DNA from: Rhizobium sophorae
GTDB taxonomy: Bacteria > Pseudomonadota > Alphaproteobacteria > Rhizobiales > Rhizobiaceae
Direction of reading: 5' to 3'
Assembly: GCF_013087515.1 (NCBI RefSeq)
Contig: NZ_JABFCN010000014.1
Coordinates: 1 to 64,000, forward strand
Length of the DNA: 64,000 nt
Part shown: in pieces, positions 15,849-24,549 of the stretch
Layout of the letters: the number at the start of each line of letters is the position of its first letter
Position numbering within the stretch: position 1 is the first letter of the stretch
Notes under the pieces: model-generated
What the model was told of the DNA's origin: nothing
Databases searched by the model: none
Seen by the model: only the letters and a program-made list of their open reading frames with translations
Position numbers and translations under genes: made by a program

Positions 15849-16778
15849 CTATACTTTCGCTCGGCCGGGTGCGATAAAAGTAGCGATCGTCGTCTCGTCA
15901 TGGCCGGCCTCGCGCAGGAAGCGGCTGGCGAATTCGATGGCAGGGCTTCTGAGCGCATCGTCCGGTCGGATCAGGTGAAAGGCCACATGGTAATCGAGCG
16001 TCCGCTCGGATACGGCGACGACGCGCCCGGTGGCCAGCGCGGCATCCGACAGCGGCGGCCGCGCGAGTGCGATGCCGAGCCCCTGGGCGCAGGCATCGAT
16101 CACCAGATTATAGTCCTCGAAGCGCCGATCGTGGCCGCGCGGTATATAGTCGACGCCCTCACGGGAGAGCCAGCGCCGCCAGCCTTCAATATTCGAATCG
16201 TGCAGGATCGGCAGATCGAGCAGCGCCGAGGCATCGGAGCGCTGCCCGAGCCGCTCCGCCAGCGCCGGGGCGGCGATCGGAAACGATTTCTCCTGCCAGA
16301 GCGGCAGGGCGCGCACGCCGGCCCATGGTCCCTTGCCGCAGCGAATGGCAAGATCCGTGCCTTCGCCGAAATCTGCCAGCCGGTGTTCGAGCGTCAGCTC
16401 GACATGCAGCTCGTTTCCTTCGAGCTTCGGCAGGCGTTGAAACAGCCATAGAGAGGCGACAGAGGGCGTCACCGAAAGGCGCACCACCGCCTTGTTGCGG
16501 CGAGGCAGCCAGCGTTCGCCGCTATTGCCGAGCAGCGTAAGTGCTTCTTCCGCCCGCGCGAAAAACCGCATGCCTTCCGGCGTCAGGCGCACGCCTCGGG
16601 CTTCGCGCGCAAACAGGCGAACGCCCATCCAGCGCTCCAGGCGCGAGACCTGCCGCGACACCGCACCGTGAGTGATGCCGCTTTCCTCGGCCGCGGCGGA
16701 AAATGATCCGAGGCGCGCGGCGCGGGCAAAAGTCTCGAGTGTATCGAGCGGTGGAAGAACTGGCGAGCTGTGAACCAT
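15849..16778 (-). CDS. LysR-family transcriptional regulator (GcvA-like)
   Basis: The 309-residue protein has an N-terminal LysR helix-turn-helix (about residues 9-65: LETFARAARLGSFSAAAEES, then GITHGAVSRQVSRLE), followed by the linker and a type-2 periplasmic-binding-like effector domain. The effector half resembles the GcvA/AmpR group (LRLSVTPSVASLWLFQRL, then GTDLAIRCGKGPWAGV). The ATG at 16778 is used; a GTG two codons upstream is possible. It is divergent from an EamA-type exporter, with an 85-base spacer containing repeated CATCG boxes, so it probably controls that exporter. Confidence 0.9.
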   Translation of the reverse strand: MVHSSPVLPPLDTLETFARAARLGSFSAAAEESGITHGAVSRQVSRLERWMGVRLFAREARGVRLTPEGMRFFARAEEALTLLGNSGERWLPRRNKAVVRLSVTPSVASLWLFQRLPKLEGNELHVELTLEHRLADFGEGTDLAIRCGKGPWAGVRALPLWQEKSFPIAAPALAERLGQRSDASALLDLPILHDSNIEGWRRWLSREGVDYIPRGHDRRFEDYNLVIDACAQGLGIALARPPLSDAALATGRVVAVSERTLDYHVAFHLIRPDDALRSPAIEFASRFLREAGHDETTIATFIAPGRAKV

Positions 16779-16791
16779 GCGCACATTTGAT

Positions 16792-16823
16792 CATCGATTG
16801 CGATGCTTTTCAAGCACGCATCG
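16792..16823. promoter_or_regulatory. Three CATCG half-sites between the LysR and EamA genes
   Basis: CATCG at 16792-16796, its inverse CGATG at 16801-16805, and CATCG again at 16819-16823 lie in the divergent spacer. CGATGC and GCATCG (16801-16806 and 16818-16823) form a dyad with an 11-base centre, the spacing typical of LysR-type binding sites. Confidence 0.5.
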
Positions 16824-16863
16824 AAGGCCTAATTCACTATCGCAGAAACACATGGAGGCAAAA

Positions 16864-17769
16864 ATGAGCATGGCGGCATGCGCACCGATTTCGACGAAAC
16901 AGCAAGGCGGGTTCGATCTGGTGGCCTTTGCGGCGATCGTCGTCACCATCCTCTCCTGGGCTTCCTCCTTCGTGGTGATCCGCATCTGTCTCGGACCGCT
17001 GACGCCGATCGAACTGGCGACGGCGCGCTATGTGGCAGCCGGCGTCATCGCCCTCGTCTATCTCGTCATCTATCGGCCGATGCCGGAAAAACGCGATTTT
17101 TTCCGGCTCTCCGTTGCGGCGGTACTCTTCATCGCCGCCTATGCGGTTCTGCTGAACACCGGCGAGCAGACCGTTGCGGCGGGACCGGCGAGCTTCATCA
17201 TCAACACCATGCCCGTCTTCACCGCCCTCATTGCCACATTCGCGCTTGGCGAGCGCTTCGGCCGTTGGGGCTGGGTGGGCACCGCGGTTTCCTTCGGCGG
17301 CGTGGCGCTGATTGCGGTCGCCTCCGACGGCGGCTTCAAGCTCGATCCGAATGCCGTCCTCATCCTGGGCGCAGCGCTCTGCTCGGCGATCGCCAGCGTG
17401 CTGCAGAAGCCGCTGCTCGGGCGCTTGCCGGCGCTTGCCGTCACTGCCTGGATCCTGCTCATCGGTTCCGTGCCACTGTTTCCGGCCGTCCCGGCGACGA
17501 TTCAGGCGCTGGCCGCCGCACCGACGGAGGTGAACTGGGGCGTTGCTTATCTCGTTGTCTTTCCGACCGCGATCGGCTACCTCACCTGGGCGATCGCCCT
17601 GAAGCGGCTGACGGCCGCCCGCGCCTCGAATTTCCTCTACGGCGTTCCGCCAGTCGCCACGCTGATCGGGTTCGTCTGGCTGGGCGAGACGCCGACGGCG
17701 CTCGGCGCGGTCGGCGGCGTCATGGCAATCCTCGGCGTGCTGGTCGTCAACGTGATGCGGAAGCGGTAG
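16864..17769 (+). CDS. EamA/DMT-family metabolite exporter
   Basis: The 301-residue protein consists of two tandem EamA repeats of five membrane segments each. The first repeat has FAAIVVTILSWASSFVVIRI and ELATARYVAAGVIALVYLV; the second opens with NAVLILGAALCSAIASVLQK and ends ASNFLYGVPPVATLIGFVWL, then GETPTALGAVGGVMAILGVL. It probably exports amino acids or related small molecules. The start at 16864 has CATGGAGGCAAAA upstream; in-frame starts at 16852 and 16777 are less likely. It is divergently paired with the LysR gene. Confidence 0.87.
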   Translation: MSMAACAPISTKQQGGFDLVAFAAIVVTILSWASSFVVIRICLGPLTPIELATARYVAAGVIALVYLVIYRPMPEKRDFFRLSVAAVLFIAAYAVLLNTGEQTVAAGPASFIINTMPVFTALIATFALGERFGRWGWVGTAVSFGGVALIAVASDGGFKLDPNAVLILGAALCSAIASVLQKPLLGRLPALAVTAWILLIGSVPLFPAVPATIQALAAAPTEVNWGVAYLVVFPTAIGYLTWAIALKRLTAARASNFLYGVPPVATLIGFVWLGETPTALGAVGGVMAILGVLVVNVMRKR

Positions 17770-17823
17770 CGGTGAATTCAGGCCGTGAAGGCGGCTTTGT
17801 AACAGATAGGCATTGCGCTGCAG

Positions 17824-17856
17824 TTCGCTTTCTTTAAAACGAAAGCAGATCGAAAG
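17824..17856. promoter_or_regulatory. GlpR-type boxes upstream of glpR
   Basis: CGAAAG occurs at 17840-17845 and 17851-17856, exactly 11 bases apart, and TTCG occurs in the opposite orientation at 17824-17827, so CTTTC and GAAAG also form a dyad. The same TTTCG-type element is repeated upstream of glpD. The site ends 10 bases before the glpR start, suggesting autoregulation. Confidence 0.55.
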
Positions 17857-17866
17857 GCGCACGCTC

Positions 17867-18640
17867 ATGTTCTTGACCGACCGGCAAACTGAAATCGTGG
17901 CGATTGCGAAATCCAGCGGCAGGGTGCTGGTCGAGGAACTCGCCTCCCGCTTTTCGGTCACGCCGCAGACGATCCGCAAGGACCTGAACGATCTCTGCGA
18001 TGCGCAGGTACTGACACGCATCCATGGCGGCGCCACCTTCCCGAGCGGGACGGAGAATGTCAAATACGAGGCACGCCGCCAGATCGCCGCTTCCGAGAAA
18101 CAGGCGATCGGGATTGCCGCGGTCGAGCTGATCCCGAGCGGGGCCTCGCTCTTCATCAATATCGGAACGACGACAGAGGCGGTGGGCGAGGCGCTTGCCG
18201 ACCACCACGAGCTGATGGTGATTACCAATAATATAAATGTTGCCAATAGGTTGCGACTTTTCCCGGCAATCGAGGTGGTCATTGCCGGCGGGGTCGTGCG
18301 TGGTTCGGACGGTGGGATCGTCGGCGAGGCGGCCGTCGATTTCATCCGCCAGTTCAAGGTCGACTACGCCGTGATCGGCGCGTCGGCGATCGATATCGAC
18401 GGCGCGCTTCTCGACTATGATTTTCGCGAAGTGAAGGTCGCCCAGGCCATCATCGCCAATGCCCGGCATGTGATTCTCGTTGCCGATTCGACGAAGTTCG
18501 AACGCACCGCACCGGTCCGGATCGGCCAGCTTTCCCAGGTTCATACCTTCATCACTGATCACTGTCCTGTGCCGTCGATCCGCAATCTCTGCCTCGAAAA
18601 CAATGTGAAACTTATCGAAACGAACGGCAGATTTCGCTAG
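17867..18640 (+). CDS. glpR: DeoR-family repressor of the glycerol regulon
   Basis: The 257-residue protein starts with the DeoR helix-turn-helix MFLTDRQTEIVAIAKSSGRV, then LASRFSVTPQTIRKDLNDLC and RIHGGATFPSG, the subfamily signature. The C-terminal DeoRC sugar-phosphate-sensor domain has LFINIGTTTEAVGEAL, VMVITNN-like strand LMVITNNINVANRL, and VLVADSTKF-like ILVADSTKFERTAP. By family, the effector is expected to be glycerol-3-phosphate, which releases repression. It lies 121 bases upstream of glpD in the same orientation, and phased TTCG boxes occur before both genes. The start at 17867 is the ATG at the first helix; an upstream in-frame start at 17813 would cover the boxes. Confidence 0.92.
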   Translation: MFLTDRQTEIVAIAKSSGRVLVEELASRFSVTPQTIRKDLNDLCDAQVLTRIHGGATFPSGTENVKYEARRQIAASEKQAIGIAAVELIPSGASLFINIGTTTEAVGEALADHHELMVITNNINVANRLRLFPAIEVVIAGGVVRGSDGGIVGEAAVDFIRQFKVDYAVIGASAIDIDGALLDYDFREVKVAQAIIANARHVILVADSTKFERTAPVRIGQLSQVHTFITDHCPVPSIRNLCLENNVKLIETNGRFR

Positions 18641-18660
18641 ACAACTGACCCCTGACAAAC

Positions 18661-18709
18661 ATTCGTTTGACATTCGTATTCCTTTCGTTTTAACTGATGT
18701 TGCTTTCGC
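18661..18709 (+). promoter_or_regulatory. Phased GlpR operator array upstream of glpD
   Basis: ATTCGT at 18661-18666 and 18672-18677, TTTCGT at 18683-18688 and TTTCGC at 18704-18709 are direct repeats. The first three are exactly 11 bases apart and the fourth is 21 further on, so all face the same side of the helix. DeoR-family proteins bind TTTCG-type repeats. The array ends 52 bases before the glpD start and probably controls the whole glpD-V unit. Confidence 0.65.
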
Positions 18710-18761
18710 AATTGCGCAAGTTTTGTGCGATGCGAAATCGACGGCGGGCTCGGAGGGGGAA

Positions 18762-20276
18762 TTGGGCCGAAATATTCACGACATATTCGTCATCGGTGGC
18801 GGCATCAACGGCTGCGGCATTGCGCGCGACGCCGTCGGGCGCGGTTATTCGGTGGCGCTGGCGGAGATGAACGATTTCGCCTCGGGTACCTCGTCGGGTG
18901 CCACCAAGCTGATCCATGGCGGCCTGCGTTATCTCGAGCATTACGAGTTTCGTCTGGTGCGTGAATCGCTGATGGAGCGCGAGATCCTCTGGGCGATGGC
19001 GCCGCACATCATCTGGCCGCTGCGTTTCGTACTGCCCTACCACAAGGGCGGCATCCGTCCGGCCTGGCTGATCCGGCTTGGTCTCTTCCTTTACGATCAT
19101 CTCGGTGGTCGCAAGCTGCTGCCGCCGACAGCCGTGCTCGACATGCGTCACGATCCGGCCGGCAAGCCGCTGAAGGCGCTGTTTTCCAAGGCCTTCGAAT
19201 ATTCCGACGGCTGGGTCGACGATGCCCGCATGGTAGTGCTGAACGCCCGCGATGCCGCTGACAAGGGTGCGCTGATCATGCCGCGCACCAAGGTGGTGTC
19301 GGCAAGGCGCGAGAATGGCCTGTGGCATATCGAGACCACCGATACCCTCACCGGTCGCAATGACAGCCATCAGGCCCGCATGCTGGTCAATGCCGCCGGT
19401 CCTTGGGTCGACCATGTCATTCGTTCCGCCATCGGCCAGAACGAAGCCCATCATGTCCGCCTCGTCCAGGGCAGCCATATCGTCGTTAAGAAGAAATTCG
19501 ATGATGTGAGAGCCTATTTCTTTCAGAACCCCGACAACCGCATCATCTTCGCCATCCCCTACGAGGGCGACTTTACCTTGATCGGCACCACGGATCGCGA
19601 CTACACCGCCGATCCCAGGGACGTCAGGATTTCGGAGGAGGAGACGGTCTACCTCTGCAATGCGGCGTCGGAATATTTCAAGGAGCCGGTCAGGCCCGAA
19701 GATATCGTCTGGACCTATTCGGCGGTCAGGCCGCTTTATGACGACGGCGCCTCGAAGGCGCAGGAGGCGACGCGCGACTATGTGCTGAAGCTAGAGGGTG
19801 AAGGTGACGCCGCGCCGCTGCTCAACATCTTCGGGGGAAAGCTCACCACCTATCGCCGGCTTTCAGAACATGCACTGGAGAAGATCGGTGCTGCGATCGG
19901 CGTCAAGGGCGCCCCGTGGACGGCCAAAAGCCATCTGCCGGGCGGCGACTTCCCGGTCCGCGGTTACGAGGCACAGGTTGACAAGCTGAGGCGGCGTTAT
20001 TCGTTTCTCGCCGATCCGCTTGCCCGCCGCCTGGTGCGCCGCTACGGCACCAAGGCGGAGCTGTTGCTTGGCAATGCCAGCGGCATCGACGATCTCGGAC
20101 GGCTTTTCGGCGGCGATCTCTACGAGGCGGAGGTCACCTATCTCGTCGAACATGAATGGGCCCGGCACGCCGAAGACGTGCTGTGGAGGAGAACAAAGGA
20201 TGGTCTGCGCCTTTCGAAGGAGCAGGCCCAGTCACTGGAGGAGTACATGGCTGCCATGCCGGCGATGGCCGGATAG
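18762..20276 (+). CDS. glpD: Glycerol-3-phosphate dehydrogenase (FAD-dependent, aerobic type)
   Basis: The 504-residue membrane-associated flavoprotein oxidises glycerol-3-phosphate to dihydroxyacetone phosphate and passes electrons to quinone. Seen are the FAD-binding motif IHDIFVIGGGINGCGIARDA at the N-terminus, MNDFASGTSSGATKLIHGGL, RYLEHYEFRLVRESLMER, LVNAAGPWVDHV, and FGGKLTTYRRLSEHALEKIG, all diagnostic of GlpD. A C-terminal GlpD domain (AKELLLG-like AELLLGNASGIDDLG) follows. No ATG lies near the N-terminus: the best start is TTG at 18762, with GGAGGGG five bases upstream. TTG at 18723 is an alternative. It is the first gene of the glpDSTPQUV operon. Confidence 0.93.
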   Translation: MGRNIHDIFVIGGGINGCGIARDAVGRGYSVALAEMNDFASGTSSGATKLIHGGLRYLEHYEFRLVRESLMEREILWAMAPHIIWPLRFVLPYHKGGIRPAWLIRLGLFLYDHLGGRKLLPPTAVLDMRHDPAGKPLKALFSKAFEYSDGWVDDARMVVLNARDAADKGALIMPRTKVVSARRENGLWHIETTDTLTGRNDSHQARMLVNAAGPWVDHVIRSAIGQNEAHHVRLVQGSHIVVKKKFDDVRAYFFQNPDNRIIFAIPYEGDFTLIGTTDRDYTADPRDVRISEEETVYLCNAASEYFKEPVRPEDIVWTYSAVRPLYDDGASKAQEATRDYVLKLEGEGDAAPLLNIFGGKLTTYRRLSEHALEKIGAAIGVKGAPWTAKSHLPGGDFPVRGYEAQVDKLRRRYSFLADPLARRLVRRYGTKAELLLGNASGIDDLGRLFGGDLYEAEVTYLVEHEWARHAEDVLWRRTKDGLRLSKEQAQSLEEYMAAMPAMAG

Positions 20277-20281
20277 GAGTC

Positions 20282-21394
20282 ATGTGGTCCCCGATGCGTG
20301 GAGGCACGGGAATCGGAATGCTGGAACTGCGAAACGCCGCCAAGATCGTGGGCGCGGACTATCATATCTATCCGACCGATCTGGTTCTCGAGCGGGGCAC
20401 GCTGAACGTCCTGCTCGGGCCGACGCTCGCGGGTAAGACGTCCCTGATGCGGCTGATGGCGGGGCTTGACCGGCCGACCGGCGGCTCCATCCATTTCGAC
20501 GGCACTGACGTCACCGGCATGCCGGTGCAGAAGCGCAACGTCGCCATGGTCTACCAGCAGTTCATCAACTATCCGGCGCTGACCGTCTACGACAACATCG
20601 CCTCGCCGATGCGCATATCGGGCAAGGATGGTGCCACGATCGACAGTGAGGTGCGCAAGGCGGCCGAGCTGCTGAAGCTCACGCCCTATCTCGACCGCAC
20701 CCCGCTCAATCTGTCCGGCGGCCAGCAGCAGCGCACCGCGCTTGCGCGCGCACTCGTCAAGAATGCCAGCCTCGTGCTGATGGACGAGCCGCTCGCCAAT
20801 CTCGATTACAAGCTGCGCGAGGAACTGCGCGAGGAACTGCCGAAGATCTTTGCCCAATCCGGCGCGATCTTCGTCTATGCGACGACCGAGCCTTCCGAGG
20901 CGCTGCTGCTTGGCGGCAACACGGCAACGCTGAACCAGGGCCGGGTGACCCAGTTCGGACCGACGATCGAGGTCTATCGCCGACCCGTCAATCTCGCCAC
21001 CGCCGGCATTTTCGCCGACCCGCCGTTGAACACCCTCGACGTCACGAAATCCGGCAATGTCTTCACGCGTCCGAGCGGGGTGACGATCTCGGTTCCCTCG
21101 CATCTGGCCGTCGTGCCGGATGGTCCCGTCACCATCGCCTTTCACCCGCATCATCTCGGCCTTGCGCCGCAGACGGGCGACGCGGCCCGCCTGCAGGCGC
21201 GCACGCTGGTATCCGAGATCACCGGCTCGGAGAGCTTCGTTCACCTGGAATATGACGGTGTGCGTTGGGTGATGCTGGCGCACGGTATTCACGACATCGA
21301 TCCCGACATGGAGGTCGAAGCTTTTCTCGACACCCGCCATCTGATGGCCTTCGGCAGCGACGGCCGCGCCATCGCTGCGGCTGGAAAGGCATAG
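20282..21394 (+). CDS. glpS: Glycerol ABC transporter ATP-binding protein GlpS
   Basis: One of two different ATPases of the glycerol importer, 370 residues as called. Walker A is GPTLAGKT (residues 46-53), the signature LSGGQ (144-148) is intact, Walker B is LVLMDEP (165-171). The expected switch histidine is missing: the VTHD position reads ATTE (200-203), so Thr202 replaces it. A C-terminal TOBE-like regulatory domain follows (about residues 235-370). The start at 20282 is used because TAGGAG lies just upstream and overlaps the glpD end region (five-base gap); ATG 20318 (MLELRN) would match the family N-terminus more closely. It probably pairs with GlpT. Confidence 0.9.
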   Translation: MWSPMRGGTGIGMLELRNAAKIVGADYHIYPTDLVLERGTLNVLLGPTLAGKTSLMRLMAGLDRPTGGSIHFDGTDVTGMPVQKRNVAMVYQQFINYPALTVYDNIASPMRISGKDGATIDSEVRKAAELLKLTPYLDRTPLNLSGGQQQRTALARALVKNASLVLMDEPLANLDYKLREELREELPKIFAQSGAIFVYATTEPSEALLLGGNTATLNQGRVTQFGPTIEVYRRPVNLATAGIFADPPLNTLDVTKSGNVFTRPSGVTISVPSHLAVVPDGPVTIAFHPHHLGLAPQTGDAARLQARTLVSEITGSESFVHLEYDGVRWVMLAHGIHDIDPDMEVEAFLDTRHLMAFGSDGRAIAAAGKA

Positions 21395-21403
21395 GAGAGC
21401 ACA

Positions 21404-22474
21404 ATGGCACGCATCACGCTCGACCATATCCGCCACGCCTACGGCACCAATCCGAAGTCCGACAAGGATTATTCGCTGAAGGAAGTCGATCACGAATGGA
21501 ACGATGGCGGCGCCTATGCGCTGCTCGGCCCTTCCGGCTGCGGCAAGACCACGCTGCTCAACATCATCTCCGGCTTGCTGCAGCCCTCGCACGGCCGCAT
21601 CCTGTTCGACGGCAACGATGTCACGAACCTTTCGACGCAGAGCCGCAACATCGCCCAGGTGTTCCAGTTTCCCGTCATCTACGACACGATGACCGTCTAT
21701 GACAATCTCGCCTTTCCCCTGCGCAACCGCGGCGTGGCCGAGGCTGATGTTGACCGGCGTGTCCGCGATATCCTCGAAATGATCGATCTCGCCGGCTGGG
21801 CCAGGCGCAAGGCGCAGGGGCTGACGGCCGATCAGAAGCAGAAGATTTCGCTCGGCCGCGGGCTGGTGCGCAACGACGTCAACGCCATCCTGTTCGACGA
21901 GCCGCTGACCGTCATCGATCCGCATATGAAATGGGTGCTGCGCTCGCAGCTGAAGCGGCTGCACAAGCAGTTCGGCTTCACCATGGTCTATGTTACCCAC
22001 GACCAGACCGAGGCGCTGACCTTCGCCGAGAAGGTCGTCGTCATGTATGACGGCCAGATCGTCCAGATCGGCACGCCGGCCGAGCTCTTCGAGCGGCCGA
22101 GCCATACCTTCGTCGGTTATTTCATCGGTTCGCCGGGCATGAATTTCATGCCGGCCAGGATCGAGGGCAGTGCCGTCAAGGTCGGAGACGAGACGCTGAC
22201 GCTCGATTACGCGCCGAAGACGGCAGGCATGGCCAAAACCGAACTCGGCATCCGCCCCGAATTCATTCGCCTCGGACGAGAGGGCATGCCGGTCACCGTC
22301 AGCAAGGTCGAGGATATCGGCCGGCAGAAGATTGTGCGCGCCCGCTTTGCCGGCCAGCCGATCGCCATCGTCGTGCCTGAAGACGCCGACATTCCCGCGG
22401 ACGCCCGCGTCACCTTCGATCCGTCCGCCATCAGCATCTACGCCGACAGTTGGCGTGTCGGCAGGGAGGCCTGA
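21404..22474 (+). CDS. glpT: Glycerol ABC transporter ATP-binding protein GlpT
   Basis: The second ATPase, 356 residues, of the MalK/UgpC type with a C-terminal TOBE domain. Walker A GPSGCGKTT (42-50) and the switch His199 (VTHDQTEA) are intact, and Walker B is AILFDEP. The ABC signature is degenerate: the LSGGQ position reads LTADQ (140-144). This complements GlpS, which has a good signature but no switch histidine. It follows glpS after nine bases and precedes the permease glpP by three, with GGAGAGCACA upstream of its ATG. The protein should not be confused with the unrelated E. coli GlpT antiporter. Confidence 0.92.
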   Translation: MARITLDHIRHAYGTNPKSDKDYSLKEVDHEWNDGGAYALLGPSGCGKTTLLNIISGLLQPSHGRILFDGNDVTNLSTQSRNIAQVFQFPVIYDTMTVYDNLAFPLRNRGVAEADVDRRVRDILEMIDLAGWARRKAQGLTADQKQKISLGRGLVRNDVNAILFDEPLTVIDPHMKWVLRSQLKRLHKQFGFTMVYVTHDQTEALTFAEKVVVMYDGQIVQIGTPAELFERPSHTFVGYFIGSPGMNFMPARIEGSAVKVGDETLTLDYAPKTAGMAKTELGIRPEFIRLGREGMPVTVSKVEDIGRQKIVRARFAGQPIAIVVPEDADIPADARVTFDPSAISIYADSWRVGREA

Positions 22475-22477
22475 GCC

Positions 22478-23341
22478 ATGCAGAAGACGTGGAATAACAA
22501 AGCCTGGTTTCTGGTCCTGCCGGTGCTGCTGCTCGTGGCGTTTTCGGCCGTCATCCCGCTGATGACCGTCGTCAACTATTCGGTGCAGGATACGTTCGGC
22601 AACAACGAGTTCTTCTGGGCCGGTACCGACTGGTTCGTCCAGACCCTGCATTCCGACCGCTTCTGGGAATCGCTCGAGCGCAATCTGCTGTTTTCCTTCA
22701 TCATCCTGGCACTGGAGATTCCGCTTGGCATCTTCATCGCGCTCAACATGCCGAAATCAGGACCGGGCGTTCCCGTCTGCCTGGTGCTGATGGCGCTGCC
22801 GCTGCTCATTCCGTGGAACGTCGTCGGCACCATCTGGCAGGTCTTCGGACGCGTCGATATCGGCTTGCTCGGCCACACGCTCGAAGCGATCGGTCTCGAC
22901 TATAATTATGTCCGCGATCCGATCGATGCCTGGGTGACCGTAATCGTCATGGACGTCTGGCACTGGACAAGCCTCGTCGTGCTGCTTTGCTATGCCGGCC
23001 TGGTCTCGATCCCGGATGCCTATTACCAAGCCGCCAAGATCGACGGCGCCTCGCGCTGGTCTGTGTTCCGCTACATTCAGCTGCCGAAGATGAAGCGGGT
23101 GCTGCTGATCGCCGTGCTCCTACGCTTCATGGACAGTTTCATGATCTATACCGAGCCTTTCGTGGTCACCGGTGGCGGCCCCGGCAACTCGACGACCTTC
23201 CTCTCCATCGACCTCGTGAAGATGGCCGTCGGCCAGTTCGATCTTGGCCCGGCGGCGGCAATGTCGATCATCTACTTCCTCATCATCCTGCTGCTCTCAT
23301 GGGTGTTCTACACCGTGATGACCAGCAGCGACGCGAGCTAA
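22478..23341 (+). CDS. glpP: Glycerol ABC transporter permease GlpP
   Basis: The 287-residue inner-membrane protein is of the MalF/UgpA type with six membrane segments: the first is KAWFLVLPVLLLVAFSAVIP. The ABC-permease EAA loop reads YYQAAKIDGASRWSVFRYIQ, then LPKMKRVLLIAVLLR, near residues 185-215, and contacts an ATPase. C-terminal segments include TTFLSIDLVKMAVGQFDLGP and AAAMSIIYFLIILLLSWVFY. It starts three bases after glpT, indicating translational coupling. It forms the channel with GlpQ. Confidence 0.92.
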   Translation: MQKTWNNKAWFLVLPVLLLVAFSAVIPLMTVVNYSVQDTFGNNEFFWAGTDWFVQTLHSDRFWESLERNLLFSFIILALEIPLGIFIALNMPKSGPGVPVCLVLMALPLLIPWNVVGTIWQVFGRVDIGLLGHTLEAIGLDYNYVRDPIDAWVTVIVMDVWHWTSLVVLLCYAGLVSIPDAYYQAAKIDGASRWSVFRYIQLPKMKRVLLIAVLLRFMDSFMIYTEPFVVTGGGPGNSTTFLSIDLVKMAVGQFDLGPAAAMSIIYFLIILLLSWVFYTVMTSSDAS

Positions 23342-23354
23342 GGGAGGGCGAGAT

Positions 23355-24176
<822 letters not shown>

Positions 24177-24189
24177 GGAGGAGACGGTC

Positions 24190-24471
24190 ATGAATTTTTC
24201 CTGGATGGCCTGGACGCTGCCGACGACGCTGTTCTTCCTGACGATCCTGGCGCTTCTGATTGCCATGAGCGTCTGGGAATATTTTTCGCCAGGCGGCTCG
24301 CCGCGCACGGGCGTGCTGCGTTTCGAGACGACGCGCGGCGACCGGCTCTTCATTTCGCTGCTGGGTGCAGCTTTCATTCATCTTGCATGGCTTGGGTTCG
24401 GTGGGCCCAACCTGTGGTGGGCTCTTGCCATCTCCGTGGTCTACGCCATCGGCGTCTTCCGCTACGTGTGA
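24190..24471 (+). CDS. glpU: Small membrane protein GlpU of the glycerol transporter operon (DUF2160)
   Basis: The 93-residue protein has a first segment at about residues 8-30 (TLPTTLFFLTILALLIAMSV), a polar loop with FETTRGDRLFISLLGAAFIH, and two further hydrophobic stretches (HLAWLGFGGPNLWWALAISV, VVYAIGVF). It matches the DUF2160 family, found as a small extra gene in rhizobial glycerol transporter operons. Its role is unknown; it may be an accessory subunit or a modulator. It starts 13 bases after glpQ, with GAGGAGGAGACGGTC upstream of the ATG. Confidence 0.85.
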   Translation: MNFSWMAWTLPTTLFFLTILALLIAMSVWEYFSPGGSPRTGVLRFETTRGDRLFISLLGAAFIHLAWLGFGGPNLWWALAISVVYAIGVFRYV

Positions 24472-24549
24472 CGGCAAGGAGAAAGACAGATGGCCGGGGG
24501 TACTGGCCGCCTGAGACGTGACTGCAATCGCAAACCCTGGGAGGATATT

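Noticed and set aside
20138..22651. 837-codon minus-strand frame over the glycerol transporter genes
   Set aside because: It is a shadow of glpS/glpT codon bias; Arg/Asp/His-rich with no domain.
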